From UBA2883 sp964017965 (GTDB lineage: Bacteria > Cyanobacteriota > Vampirovibrionia > Gastranaerophilales > Gastranaerophilaceae), in the NCBI GenBank assembly GCA_964017965.1, contig CAXHNV010000003.1, forward strand, positions 62,001 through 126,000: a stretch of 64,000 nucleotides of DNA, written 5' to 3'. This document shows, piece after piece, positions 53,895-63,453 of this stretch (the first letter of the stretch is position 1; each line of letters opens with the position of its first letter). Both the position numbers and the translations under genes were made by a program. The notes beneath the pieces are model-generated. The model was not told where the DNA came from. It searched no databases and saw only the letters and a program-made list of their open reading frames with translations.

Positions 53895-54331
53895 TATTTT
53901 TTCAGGTAATCTTCAAAGGTTTTGTCTACCAGCTTATAGCCGCAGCCTTCGTGCAGTTTTGCTTTGTAAAATATTTTTTTAGCCGGGTATTTTTTGCACA
54001 TTGGAAGCCGATGTTCATAATCTGAACATAAACCTTCTTCTGTTACATATTTACAGGCAAAAATAAGGTTGCCGTCTTCATCTTTACCCCGTATATAAAA
54101 GCGTTTATATGCGGGGTATAAAAATTGCATTATCTTAAACTCACGCTCAGTGTATGTGTCAAAGCTGTACATATAATTACAGCATTTGCCGCATTTTTTG
54201 CATTCGCCTACTATCTCATATTCGACTTTTTCTTCTACAAAATATGATAAAAATTCGTTCTTAATATTTTCCAAAAACTCTAGTAACATATATCTTTTTC
54301 TATTTTTATGTTTTTGATAGAATAATATCAT
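53894..54331 (-). CDS. YkgJ-type cysteine-cluster protein
   Basis: The 145-residue protein carries the CxxCxxCC cluster (CKKCGKCC near residue 48), then FACKYVTEEGLCSDYEHRLPMCKKYP and a final GCGYK, the pattern of zinc- or iron-chelating YkgJ proteins. Function is unsettled. An internal ATG at 54289 is an alternative start. It is divergent from the penicillin-binding protein gene. Confidence 0.85.
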   Translation of the reverse strand: MILFYQKHKNRKRYMLLEFLENIKNEFLSYFVEEKVEYEIVGECKKCGKCCNYMYSFDTYTEREFKIMQFLYPAYKRFYIRGKDEDGNLIFACKYVTEEGLCSDYEHRLPMCKKYPAKKIFYKAKLHEGCGYKLVDKTFEDYLKK

Positions 54332-54352
54332 ACTTTAGGAGTTTTACAAAAT

Positions 54353-56470
54353 ATGGCACGATATAAAAAGAACAATTATAATGATTTTAGTACGAGGATA
54401 TCAAGAGGTAGTTATAAACAGGAAGAGGATTCTTTGTTTGATACTTTGAAACGTTTATTAATACTGGGTGCAGCTATATGTTTAGGCGGTTTGGTTTCTT
54501 TGAAAGCTTATTTAATGACGGTTCCGCCGATTGCTAACCTTTCTGATTTCAGACCGAATATGGTTACAACAATCTATTCTAATGACGGTGAGGTTATAAA
54601 AACATTCAATGCTTGTACTTTTTCAAAGGTCAGTATAAATGATGTTCCAAAACAGTTGCAGCAGGCTGTTATTGCAACAGAGGACAAAAATTTCTACAAT
54701 CACCACGGTTATGACTTGTTTGGTTTGACGCGTTCTATGTTAGAAAATATCCTTGCAGGTCGTGTTGTACAGGGTGGCAGTACAATCACTCAACAGCTTT
54801 CAAGAATGCTATTTTTGTCTAATGAACAGACTTATACGAGAAAATTAAAAGAGATTATTATTGCAGCAAAGATTGAAAAATCTTTGAGTAAAAACCAGAT
54901 ATTAGAAATGTACTTGAACAACGTTTATTTAGGTTCCGGTGCTTATGGTGTTGACGGAGCTTCTCAAACGTATTTTAATAAAAGACTTAATCAATTAACG
55001 TTAGCTGAAATGGCGTTGATTGCAGGTCTTCCGCAGGCGCCTTCCGTTTATTCACCTTATAACAACATTGATTTGGCGAAGAAACGTCGTAACAGAGTTC
55101 TTGAGCGTATGTACAAAATGCATTATATCGATAAGGATACTATGGAAGCTGCTAAGAATGAAGAAATAAAGCTTTCTACTATGCCTCGATATTATACATT
55201 GAATAAAGCGCCTTATTTTTGTGACTATGTAATGAACGAGCTGGCAAAATTAGGGTTCACTGAACAAGAAATTTCTCAAGGCGGTTACAGAATTATTACG
55301 ACACTTGATTATAATGCTCAAATAAAAGCTAATGAAACTATTTTGAAGACATTAGGGGCGTGGGGATTAAACGGTAAGAACAATCAGGCTGCTGTTTTTT
55401 CATTCAGTCCTGTTGACGGCAAAATATTAGTATATGCAGGCGGTAAGAACTATGGTGAAAGCCAATACGATAGGGTTACACAGGCTATCAGACCTCCCGG
55501 TTCAGCATTCAAACCGTTTATTTATACTGCAGCATTACAAAAAGGGTTATCGCCAAACGATATGATTGATGATACGCCTTATAAATTAGGTTCTTGGGCG
55601 CCACATAACTACGGTAACAAATATAGAGGAAGAATCCCTTTGTATAAAGCGTTAATGGTTTCATCTAATGTTTGTGCCGTTCGTTTGATTGAATACGTTG
55701 GTGTGAGACCGGTTATTCAATGTGCAAGAATGATGGGTATAAACACTCCATTGCAGTATGATTATACTATTGCACTCGGTTCAAACGGTGTAAAACTGTT
55801 TGAAATCACAAGAGCGTATGGTATTTATGCAAGCGGCGGTTATAAAGTTGAACCTTACGCTATTGAGCGTGTTGAATCATCAAGAGGTAAAATCCTTTAT
55901 TCAGCACCGAGAACTAAGGTTGAAAAAGTTTTGGAAACAGATATTGCAGCTATGATGACATCTATGTTAAAGACAGTTGTCAAAACCGGTACAGGTATGG
56001 CTGCTAATATCGGTAAGCCTTGTGCTGGTAAAACAGGTACAACGGATGACTATAAAGACGCGTGGTTCGTAGGTTACACACCTAGTGTTGTAACTGGTGT
56101 ATGGGTTGGTAATGATGACAATACCCGTATGGGTGGACTTACCGGTGGTACAGTTCCTGCTATAATCTGGAAAAATGTTATGTTGCAGGCAACTGAGCCT
56201 TATGGTGCTGAAAACTTTGGTTATCCTGATATTCTATTCAAGGATAAAGGCAAGGCGGTTACTCAATTAACAGATTCAAAAGCACCGACAAACTATGTTG
56301 ATGATTCTGATGTAAAAGCGCCTACAGAGGATGTTGTACCGGTAAATACTTATGTTCCGAGTTCTTTGAATGAACACGTGTTACCTACACAGAATCCGAA
56401 CCAAAAACCTCCTCTGCCACAGGCTTCTACTCCGCCTATTCCAACGGCAGGACAGGATTTTCATAATTAA
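54353..56470 (+). CDS. Class A penicillin-binding protein (PBP1A-like)
   Basis: This bifunctional peptidoglycan synthase (705 aa) has a cytoplasmic N-terminus, one membrane helix (about 40-60), a GT51 transglycosylase domain (ATEDKNFYNHHG, GGSTITQQLSRMLF) and a transpeptidase domain. The transpeptidase has SxxK in PGSAFKPF near 384, SSNVCA and AGKTGTT. The Pro-rich, disordered C-terminus is typical. AGGAG precedes the ATG. Confidence 0.95.
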   Translation: MARYKKNNYNDFSTRISRGSYKQEEDSLFDTLKRLLILGAAICLGGLVSLKAYLMTVPPIANLSDFRPNMVTTIYSNDGEVIKTFNACTFSKVSINDVPKQLQQAVIATEDKNFYNHHGYDLFGLTRSMLENILAGRVVQGGSTITQQLSRMLFLSNEQTYTRKLKEIIIAAKIEKSLSKNQILEMYLNNVYLGSGAYGVDGASQTYFNKRLNQLTLAEMALIAGLPQAPSVYSPYNNIDLAKKRRNRVLERMYKMHYIDKDTMEAAKNEEIKLSTMPRYYTLNKAPYFCDYVMNELAKLGFTEQEISQGGYRIITTLDYNAQIKANETILKTLGAWGLNGKNNQAAVFSFSPVDGKILVYAGGKNYGESQYDRVTQAIRPPGSAFKPFIYTAALQKGLSPNDMIDDTPYKLGSWAPHNYGNKYRGRIPLYKALMVSSNVCAVRLIEYVGVRPVIQCARMMGINTPLQYDYTIALGSNGVKLFEITRAYGIYASGGYKVEPYAIERVESSRGKILYSAPRTKVEKVLETDIAAMMTSMLKTVVKTGTGMAANIGKPCAGKTGTTDDYKDAWFVGYTPSVVTGVWVGNDDNTRMGGLTGGTVPAIIWKNVMLQATEPYGAENFGYPDILFKDKGKAVTQLTDSKAPTNYVDDSDVKAPTEDVVPVNTYVPSSLNEHVLPTQNPNQKPPLPQASTPPIPTAGQDFHN

Positions 56471-56487
56471 ATTAAAGGAATATTACT

Positions 56488-57387
56488 ATGTTTGAAAATA
56501 TTGAATTTATAAAAGATTTAAGCGCAGGCGCTACAATTTCTCAAAATGCAAAATTGTATAAAACACATAATATTATTGATTATACAACTGAGTTTGAACT
56601 ATCTTATGCGGATTTAATAAACTCTACTCTTGCTTTGAATATTGCGTCTGAATTCTATGATGTTTGTTGCGCCGTTTTTGTTAAGAACAATACTTTAACC
56701 GCAGCAGCGCTGGGTGCAACGATTTTTGACGCGTTTAAGAATGCGATTGATTGTAATCCGATTGATTCTATTTGCGGAGTTGTTGTTCTTACAAAAGAGG
56801 TTGATGTTGATGTTGCAAGATTATTGACTTCTCAACACATTGTTATTGCACCGGAATTCTCGAAAAATGCACTTAATATACTTGAAATAAATAAGGTAAG
56901 GTATGTAAAGATAAACACACCTTTAAAAGATTATAAAAACTATTTAGAAGAAGAATTGGTTTTAACTCCGTTTGGAATGATTTCACAAACTGTAAACAAA
57001 AAAGAACTGGACAAAGATTCATTTAAGGTTGTTTCTAAGTTAAAACCTACTGTTGAACAGATTGAAGATGCGATTTTTGCATGGAAGATTTCTAAATATT
57101 TGAAGAGTTCAGCTGTAATAGTGGCAAAGGATTTTAAAACAGTAGGAATTGCTCAGGGTTTACAATCTGATGCGTTTGAATATGCTTTGAATTCTGCTTG
57201 TGATAACTCAAAAGATGCGGTTTTAGCTACTGATGTGCCTTTAACCGTACACGATTTGAATACTGCTGTTCAGGGAAGAGTTAAATTAGTTATTCAACCG
57301 GGTGTTGCAAAAGATGTTTTAAATCAGGCTGATAAATTTGAAGTTTCAATGATTACAACCGGAATTTCAAACTTCTCTATTTGCTAA
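56488..57387 (+). CDS. Degenerate PurH (AICAR transformylase)-like protein
   Basis: The 299-residue protein follows the AICAR transformylase fold of PurH but lacks the IMP cyclohydrolase half. Aligned landmarks are LSYADLINSTLALNIASEF, AVFVKNNTLTAAALG, NPIDSICGVVVL, FAWKISKYLKSSAVIVAKD and LVIQPGVAKDVL. The catalytic Lys-His of the usual KHxNPxG motif is replaced by KNNTLT, and the final TGxRHFRH by TGISNFS. It is therefore probably inactive as a transformylase, or has another role. It follows the penicillin-binding protein gene by 17 bases, with AAAGGAA before the ATG. Confidence 0.7.
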   Translation: MFENIEFIKDLSAGATISQNAKLYKTHNIIDYTTEFELSYADLINSTLALNIASEFYDVCCAVFVKNNTLTAAALGATIFDAFKNAIDCNPIDSICGVVVLTKEVDVDVARLLTSQHIVIAPEFSKNALNILEINKVRYVKINTPLKDYKNYLEEELVLTPFGMISQTVNKKELDKDSFKVVSKLKPTVEQIEDAIFAWKISKYLKSSAVIVAKDFKTVGIAQGLQSDAFEYALNSACDNSKDAVLATDVPLTVHDLNTAVQGRVKLVIQPGVAKDVLNQADKFEVSMITTGISNFSIC

Positions 57388-57475
57388 TTCGTCTCAAACG
57401 TTTGTACCTATTGATTTTTATTTTTGATGTGATAAAATGTAATTCTTACACTTAATAACTAAGAGGTATCAAACA

Positions 57476-58120
57476 ATGTCTATAAGAAGAATTGATTCAA
57501 GTTCTGACTTGAAAAACAGGTTATTGACTGCTGCAGGTATTGGCGGTGCAACAGGTACTGTTTATTCTGCAACTAAGAAAAACTGGCTAAATAACGATAG
57601 TCCGTCAGATGTTTTTGTTAAAAAAGTTAGTGATAATTTAGAACAATCTATTACTCCACAACAACGCAGAGAAGCTTCTATAATCAATAGCTTTGTTAAC
57701 TCTGCAGTTGACCCTGAGGTTGATTTAAATAATTTAAAACCGCAAATCAGAGCTAGCAAAGAATTGTCAGAAGCTATCAAATCTAACCCTGCTGAAGATG
57801 TAGAGGTTGCTATTGAAAGAGTTTTTGCAGAACCTGATAAGGCTAAATTAAAAGACAGTCTGGTTAATTTGCAATCAAAAACAAAAAGCGATAAGTTATT
57901 TGGTAAAAATACTGCTTTGAAGCTTGTTCACCAGAATTTTGATGCAGATTCTTTAACCTTGAAAAAACATAGTAACACATCAGAAGAAGTGTTTAAGATG
58001 ATTAAATCAACTGCAAAGAAAATTCAGGTTAAATCTGCTGTTGTAGCCGGTGTTGCAACAGGAGCTGCTGCCGCTGCTTTAACTTTCTTGTTCAGTGATA
58101 TTGATAACATCAAAAGATAG
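57476..58120 (+). CDS. Unknown protein with a C-terminal membrane segment (214 aa)
   Basis: No family is recognised. A soluble helical body is followed by a C-terminal hydrophobic stretch (SAVVAGVATGAAAAALTFLF) that could anchor it to a membrane. AGAGG precedes the ATG. Its stop meets the stop of the histidine kinase gene. The Ala/Gly membrane segment resembles that of the proteins at 35480 and 62640. Confidence 0.7.
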   Translation: MSIRRIDSSSDLKNRLLTAAGIGGATGTVYSATKKNWLNNDSPSDVFVKKVSDNLEQSITPQQRREASIINSFVNSAVDPEVDLNNLKPQIRASKELSEAIKSNPAEDVEVAIERVFAEPDKAKLKDSLVNLQSKTKSDKLFGKNTALKLVHQNFDADSLTLKKHSNTSEEVFKMIKSTAKKIQVKSAVVAGVATGAAAAALTFLFSDIDNIKR

Positions 58121-58768
58121 TTAAATAGAATTTAAGCTTATTTCAAAAACTGTTGAGGTCGTATCTGATTTCAACAGTTTTAAATTTCCTGACATTTTTT
58201 CCAGATTATTTTTGCAAATGGCTAATCCTAATCCGTTCCCGTTAGATTTGGTTGTAAATCCTTCATCAAATATTTTTTGAGGTTCTTCTATTGGTTTTGC
58301 GTTATTTGAAACGGTTATTTTAATCAAATTCTTTTCTTGAATAGCCTTAACAAATATGTTTTTCTTGTCTTCATCTTCAAAAGCTTCACAGGCATTCTTT
58401 ATTAGGTTGATGATTGTTGCCATAAATTTAATCTTGTCAATTAACACATGGGACGATGTTTTTATTTCGGTTTCTATTTGAATATTTTTTTGAATACCGT
58501 AGACTTTTGATAAGTTTATTGCTTCTTCTAAAACCAGTTCTATACAGTGTTTTTCTATTGTATTAGAATCACAGGCTTTTAGTTCCAATAGAGAATTATT
58601 ACTCATCTTTATTGAGTTTTTTATACATTCAAGTGCTTTAATTATATTCATATCAAAGATTTCGTTTTTGATACAGGTTTTTTTGATTATTTCAGCGTAT
58701 AAATCGCAGATTGATAACTGGTTTTTAATCTCGTGTGAGATAAATTTAATAGTACTCGGATTCTCCAT
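58121..58768 (-). CDS. Cytoplasmic histidine kinase without a sensor domain
   Basis: About 215 residues: a short dimerisation helix with the phospho-accepting His in ISHEIKNQLSI, then an ATPase domain with the N box NLIKNACEAF and the G box TTKSNGNGLGLAICK. No membrane helix or input domain precedes it. GAGG lies five bases before the ATG at 58768. The NarL-type regulator is the preceding gene, with a terminator between them. Confidence 0.9.
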   Translation of the reverse strand: MENPSTIKFISHEIKNQLSICDLYAEIIKKTCIKNEIFDMNIIKALECIKNSIKMSNNSLLELKACDSNTIEKHCIELVLEEAINLSKVYGIQKNIQIETEIKTSSHVLIDKIKFMATIINLIKNACEAFEDEDKKNIFVKAIQEKNLIKITVSNNAKPIEEPQKIFDEGFTTKSNGNGLGLAICKNNLEKMSGNLKLLKSDTTSTVFEISLNSI

Positions 58769-58784
58769 ATTCACCTCAAAAAAT

Positions 58785-58818
58785 ATCGCGGAACGGTTAA
58801 TTTCAATTGTTCCGCGAT
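58785..58818 (-). terminator. Terminator between the response regulator and kinase genes
   Basis: Ten-base perfect stem (ATCGCGGAAC with GTTCCGCGAT), followed on the minus strand by ATTTTTT. It would limit kinase expression from the regulator promoter. Confidence 0.82.
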
Positions 58819-58859
58819 TTTCTCTCTTCTTATTTACCCCTTATATCACATAACATAAA

Positions 58860-59561
58860 TTAAATAGTAACGAATTTAGATTTTCTTTTCTTGTCAAAAC
58901 CGTGTCTAAGTGCATAAAGAACGGCTTGTGTTCTGTCTTTTACCTGTAGCTTTTGGAAGATATTGTTAACGTGGGTTTTAACAGTTGTATTTGAAATGAA
59001 CAGTTTTTCAGATACTTCTGCGTAACCAAAACCTTGAGTTAACAAATCAAGTACTTCTTCTTCTCTTTGAGTTAGGCTTGAAAGCAATTGTTCGTCTGCA
59101 ACGTGTTCTTCTTCTTGAACTGATTTTTGGAAGTATTCAAAGAATCTTAATGAAAGTGCCGGAGGCAAGAAGATTTTGCCTGAAACAACATCTTCGATTG
59201 CGCAGATTAACTGTGCTGATGCCATAGTTTTTAGAACGTAACCTTTAGCACCGACTTTCATTGCTCTAAAGATTAAATCAGAATCGTCGTAAGCACTTAA
59301 TGCGATTGTTTTTACACCTAGTTCTAATCTTTGGATTTCGTTGATTACCTGTAAACCGTTTTTGTCAGGCATATTCATATCAACTAATACTACATCAGGG
59401 TTGTATTTTTTAATCATATTAATACCTGTTGCAGCGTTTGTTGCTGTTTGAACGATATCATAACAACCTTCTAATGTTAACAATTCTTTTACGCCCATCA
59501 AGTGATCGTAGTTATCATCGATTAAGACGATTCTTGTTTTTTTTCTAAATTCTCTACGCAT
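58860..59561 (-). CDS. NarL/FixJ-type response regulator
   Basis: Starting at ATG 59561 (GGGGAG upstream), the 233-residue protein has a receiver domain with LIDDN, phospho-acceptor Asp in VVLVDMNMPDKNG, ALSAYDD and the Lys in GYVLKTM. A LuxR-type helix-turn-helix follows (LTQREEEVLDLLTQGFGYAE...NTTVKTHVNNIFQKLQV). It probably pairs with the adjacent kinase. Palindromes at 59689-59709 upstream may be its own operators. Confidence 0.93.
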   Translation of the reverse strand: MRREFRKKTRIVLIDDNYDHLMGVKELLTLEGCYDIVQTATNAATGINMIKKYNPDVVLVDMNMPDKNGLQVINEIQRLELGVKTIALSAYDDSDLIFRAMKVGAKGYVLKTMASAQLICAIEDVVSGKIFLPPALSLRFFEYFQKSVQEEEHVADEQLLSSLTQREEEVLDLLTQGFGYAEVSEKLFISNTTVKTHVNNIFQKLQVKDRTQAVLYALRHGFDKKRKSKFVTI

Positions 59562-59688
59562 ATTTATCTCCCCAAATTTTATAATATATAAATCTTTTCT
59601 TTCCCTCTCCACTATACATACTACTATTGTTTGTATGAGATTTTAATAAATACAAGTATTTATCTTATACCGTTTGAAGTAGATAATG

Positions 59689-59709
59689 CGGTCTAGACCG
59701 AATGGTCTA
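59689..59709. promoter_or_regulatory. Palindrome upstream of the response regulator
   Basis: CGGTCTAGACCG is a perfect 12-bp palindrome, overlapped by TAGACC-GAAT-GGTCTA. NarL-family dimers bind such inverted repeats, so autoregulation is possible. A CATGC...GCATG pair lies about 25 bases further on. Confidence 0.45.
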
Positions 59710-59827
59710 AATTTCGCCGAAAACCATGTCGTAGCATGCTTTTGCATGATTCAATATTTGGCATGCCCGTACACCAAATAATTTAGTTTATTTTGCGTAG
59801 AAACGAAAAATTCGTCATATTTTAAGA

Positions 59828-61066
59828 TTATTTGTTGTTGTTAGTTACTAGATTGTTAACAATTGTTTCAGCTTTTTTTAGTTGGACATCGTTATGTCTT
59901 CTTCTTTCAACAATGCTATATGGAATATTATAGTCGGGTTCAATACCTTTTTTGTTTATATCAGAACCGCTCGGGGTCAGGTATTTGGCTATTGTGATGT
60001 TTAATCCGGTTCCGTTTTCAAGCGGTACGATTTGTTGAACAAGTCCTTTACCGTACGTTTTTGAACCTACAAGTACTGCTTTGTGGTTATCTTTAAGTGC
60101 ACCTGAGAGGATTTCACTCGCGCTTGCGCTTGTTTCATCAACAAGTACTACTGTCGGTTTTGTTATGACAGGTATGTTACTTTTTGCAGAGATATCGTGT
60201 TTGCTTCCGTTACGCGATACGATACTAACTATTTTGCCGTTGTTTATGAATAGATTGGCTACAACAATAGCGTTTGATAATAAGCCGCCTGTGTTTCCGC
60301 GCAAATCGATTATAAGCCCGTCAGTGTGGCTTGTGTATTTGAGTGCTTTTACAAATTCTGTTGCGGTGTTTGAACCGATAAAGCTTTTGATTTTTATGTA
60401 ACCTATGTTGTTTTTGTTTATTTTGCTTTCAACGGATTTGATTTCGATTTGTTCGCGTTTTATAGATTTGATTATATACTGGTTACCGCGTTTTATTTTT
60501 AGTCTGACGGTTGAATTTATAGGACCTCTGACAAGTGTTGCTACTGCAGATAAATCCATTCCGTTAATATTCTTATTATCAACTTCTGTTATGATATCGT
60601 TGGATTTTAGTCCTGCTTTTTGTGCCGGGGTTCCTTCAATAACACTGTGTATAACAGTTTTTCCGCTGTTATTTATTATGTTTACACCGATACCTGTTAT
60701 GTGGGCGTCTATTGAATTAAACTGGTCTTCAAACTCTTTTCTAGTTAAAAACCTGCTATATGGGTCGTTTAAGCTTGCAATCATTGTGTCAATTGCTACT
60801 TTTGCGTCTTCATCGGTTTTTATTTTACCTTTATAGTGTTTTTTCCAGTAATTCCAATTTTGAGAATTCAGGTCTTTATCAATATATTTTTTACCTATTG
60901 CCTTCCACGAATTGTCAAAAAGTTGTTGTGAAGAGACCTGTTTATTATTAATGCTTTCATTAGTAGACATAGGTATTGAATTGTAGACAGCATCAGTAAT
61001 ACACTTGTATAGTAAAATTACAAGAATTGCCGTCAAAATTAGAATAACAAACTCTCTTCTCTTCAT
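59828..61066 (-). CDS. ctpA: C-terminal processing peptidase (S41 family)
   Basis: This is an exported serine protease with an N-terminal membrane helix or signal (FVILILTAILVILLY), a PDZ domain near 120-200 (GIGVNIINNSGKTVIHSV, PAQKAGLKSNDII) and a tail-specific protease core. The catalytic Ser is in SASASEILSGALKD and the Lys in GSKTYGKGLVQ. It trims periplasmic protein tails or wall hydrolases. The start is uncertain: ATG 61066 is preferred; 61081 is possible. Confidence 0.93.
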   Translation of the reverse strand: MKRREFVILILTAILVILLYKCITDAVYNSIPMSTNESINNKQVSSQQLFDNSWKAIGKKYIDKDLNSQNWNYWKKHYKGKIKTDEDAKVAIDTMIASLNDPYSRFLTRKEFEDQFNSIDAHITGIGVNIINNSGKTVIHSVIEGTPAQKAGLKSNDIITEVDNKNINGMDLSAVATLVRGPINSTVRLKIKRGNQYIIKSIKREQIEIKSVESKINKNNIGYIKIKSFIGSNTATEFVKALKYTSHTDGLIIDLRGNTGGLLSNAIVVANLFINNGKIVSIVSRNGSKHDISAKSNIPVITKPTVVLVDETSASASEILSGALKDNHKAVLVGSKTYGKGLVQQIVPLENGTGLNITIAKYLTPSGSDINKKGIEPDYNIPYSIVERRRHNDVQLKKAETIVNNLVTNNNK

Positions 61067-61200
61067 AGTTTTATTTAACATCAACGATAATTTATAATCA
61101 ATATACAAAAAGCATGTTAGATGTACTTTTTTTGTGATTAAAATAATAATTTGTTTGTGTTAGTATAATTGATATATACGAAATTTTAGAAGAGGTAACA

Positions 61201-62643
61201 ATGGAAGATTTAAGAGAAAAATATGAAGTTGTAATTGGCTTAGAAGTACACGCTCAATTAAAAACAAAATCAAAAATATTTGCACCTGACAGCACAGAGT
61301 TTGGTAATGAACAAAACTCACAAATCAGTGCTATTACATTAGGTATGCCGGGTGTTTTACCTGTATTAAATAAAGAATGTGTAAATATGGGTATCAAATT
61401 AGGATTGGCGCTTAATTGCGAGATTCCTGAAAGATGTAAATTTGACAGAAAACAATATTTTTACGCTGACCTTCCAAAAGGTTATCAAATCTCTCAATAT
61501 GATGAACCTATTTGTGTGAACGGTCATTTGAATATTAACGGTAAAAGAATCGGTATTACAAGAGCTCACTTAGAAGAAGATGCAGGTAAACTTGTACACG
61601 CAGGTGCAGCAGGTATTGCAGGTTCTACTTATTCTTTAGTTGACTTGAACAGAGCGGGTACTCCACTTTTAGAAATCGTTTCTGAACCGGATATGAGAAG
61701 CTCTGAAGAAGCTAAAAACTATATGGAAGAACTTAGAAACATTGTTAGATATATTGGTGTTTGCGACGGTAACCTTGAAGAAGGTTCTATGAGATGTGAC
61801 GCTAATATCTCTATTATGCCTAAGGGTTCAAAAGAATTTGGTACACGTGCTGAAATCAAAAACGTTAACAGTTTCAGAGCGTTACAAAGAGCTATTGAAT
61901 ATGAAATAGACAGACAAATTGAACTCGTTGAAGACGGTGAAGAAGTTATCCAAGAAACAAGATTGTGGGATGATAACGAAGGCGTTACTAAATCTATGAG
62001 AGGTAAGGAAGATGCTCACGATTACAGATACTTCCCTGAACCTGATTTAATGCCGTTATCTATCTCAAGAGAATGGGTAGAAGACGTTAGAAAAACTCTT
62101 CCGGAATTACCGTCTCAAAAACGTGAAAGATATATGTCTTTAGGCTTAAGCGAATATGATGCAAACGTTATCGTTGAACAAATGGCATCTGCCTTGTTCT
62201 TTGATAAGGTATTGGAACTCGGTGCAGATGCTAAGAGTGCCGTTAACTTTATGATGGGACCTATCGCAGCTTATCTTAAAGAAGAACATATCGAAATCAC
62301 CGATACTAAGCTTACTCCTGAAAATCTTGCTGAGATGTTAGGTATGATAGCTAAGAATACTATCTCAAACAATGTTGGTAAGCAAATTATTGTTGAGATG
62401 ATGCAAGACGGTACTCCGGCAAGCAAAATTGTTGAAGAAAAAGGCTTAGGACAGATTACTGACGAAGGTGCTATCAGAAAGATTGTTGAAGAGATTGTTG
62501 CTAACAATCAAGCACAGGTTGAACAGTATAAGTCAGGTAAGACTAACTTGTTTGGATTCTTTGTCGGTCAGGCAATGAAAGCTACAAAAGGTAAAGCTAA
62601 CCCTAAGACCGTTAATGACATATTGAAAGAATTACTGGACTAA
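61201..62643 (+). CDS. gatB: Aspartyl/glutamyl-tRNA amidotransferase subunit B
   Basis: The protein (480 aa) starts YEVVIGLEVHAQLKTKSKIF and contains KQYFYADLPKGYQISQ, LVDLNRAGTPLLEIVSEPDM and the C-terminal YqeY-like tail domain. GatB forms the kinase and transfer centre of GatCAB, which makes Gln-tRNA or Asn-tRNA. GatA and GatC are not nearby. GAAGAGG precedes the ATG. Confidence 0.96.
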   Translation: MEDLREKYEVVIGLEVHAQLKTKSKIFAPDSTEFGNEQNSQISAITLGMPGVLPVLNKECVNMGIKLGLALNCEIPERCKFDRKQYFYADLPKGYQISQYDEPICVNGHLNINGKRIGITRAHLEEDAGKLVHAGAAGIAGSTYSLVDLNRAGTPLLEIVSEPDMRSSEEAKNYMEELRNIVRYIGVCDGNLEEGSMRCDANISIMPKGSKEFGTRAEIKNVNSFRALQRAIEYEIDRQIELVEDGEEVIQETRLWDDNEGVTKSMRGKEDAHDYRYFPEPDLMPLSISREWVEDVRKTLPELPSQKRERYMSLGLSEYDANVIVEQMASALFFDKVLELGADAKSAVNFMMGPIAAYLKEEHIEITDTKLTPENLAEMLGMIAKNTISNNVGKQIIVEMMQDGTPASKIVEEKGLGQITDEGAIRKIVEEIVANNQAQVEQYKSGKTNLFGFFVGQAMKATKGKANPKTVNDILKELLD

Positions 62644-63350
62644 CAATAAGCAGTAAATCTTTTTGGCTCCTGTTCAAGTGGATTGTCTTCAACAGGAGGG
62701 TGGTTTAGTGCGTATGTTTTTGCAGTGGTTCTATCTGCAATAGCTTTACCGGCTCTTCCTCCGAGCTCAAATGCTCCGCAAGATGCTGCAATGAACCCTA
62801 AAGCTTTTACAAGACTTCCTAACCTGCCTTGAGGGAGTTTACCTAAGAGTTTGTTGTTTTTACAGAAGTTTTTGCCTGAATCAACGATTCCTTTTAAGAT
62901 TTTATTGTTTTGGTAAGTTGCGACTTCCCCGCCTAATCCGAATAGTTTTTTGTAAGCCCATTCAGCACCGAACATTGCACCCATAGCGCCTGATTCTTTA
63001 ATTAGTGTTGATTTTTTATCATCAGATTTGTATATTCTTACCCCGCTTGCTACACATAGAATAGGGTTAACAAGTTTTGATAAGATGTTTACACCTTTAC
63101 ATACTCCGTCGAAGATTTTACTTGAGCTTCTTGCGGTTTCAATAGTGCCTGAAACTCTATTCAGTCCGTCTGCAACAGCACCAGTTTTACCATGTGCCAT
63201 TTCAAGAACACCGCTTGCAGCGTTTTTTAATTGCAGACCGGCAACAAGTCCACGTTCCTTTTGGTCAACGCGCAGCGAGTTTTTAGCTTTATCTGTGTTC
63301 ATACAGCTAAAAATCATCATTCTAATTGGATCTGCTAATCCTACAGACAT
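62640..63350 (-). CDS. Unknown protein with Ala/Gly-rich membrane segments (236 aa)
   Basis: No family is recognised. It is basic, with moderately hydrophobic stretches (LVNPILCVASGVRIY, ALGFIAASCGAFELGG) and no signal peptide. The stop overlaps the gatB stop by four bases, tail to tail. AAGG lies seven bases before the ATG. Confidence 0.7.
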   Translation of the reverse strand: MSVGLADPIRMMIFSCMNTDKAKNSLRVDQKERGLVAGLQLKNAASGVLEMAHGKTGAVADGLNRVSGTIETARSSSKIFDGVCKGVNILSKLVNPILCVASGVRIYKSDDKKSTLIKESGAMGAMFGAEWAYKKLFGLGGEVATYQNNKILKGIVDSGKNFCKNNKLLGKLPQGRLGSLVKALGFIAASCGAFELGGRAGKAIADRTTAKTYALNHPPVEDNPLEQEPKRFTAYC

Positions 63351-63453
63351 ACAACGACCTTATTCTTAACTAACACACATGTATTTTAAGTAAATTTTTT
63401 CAGGTTTTTTGCTAGTTTGGCAGAATTATTTACAAAAATTAATACAAAAATTA

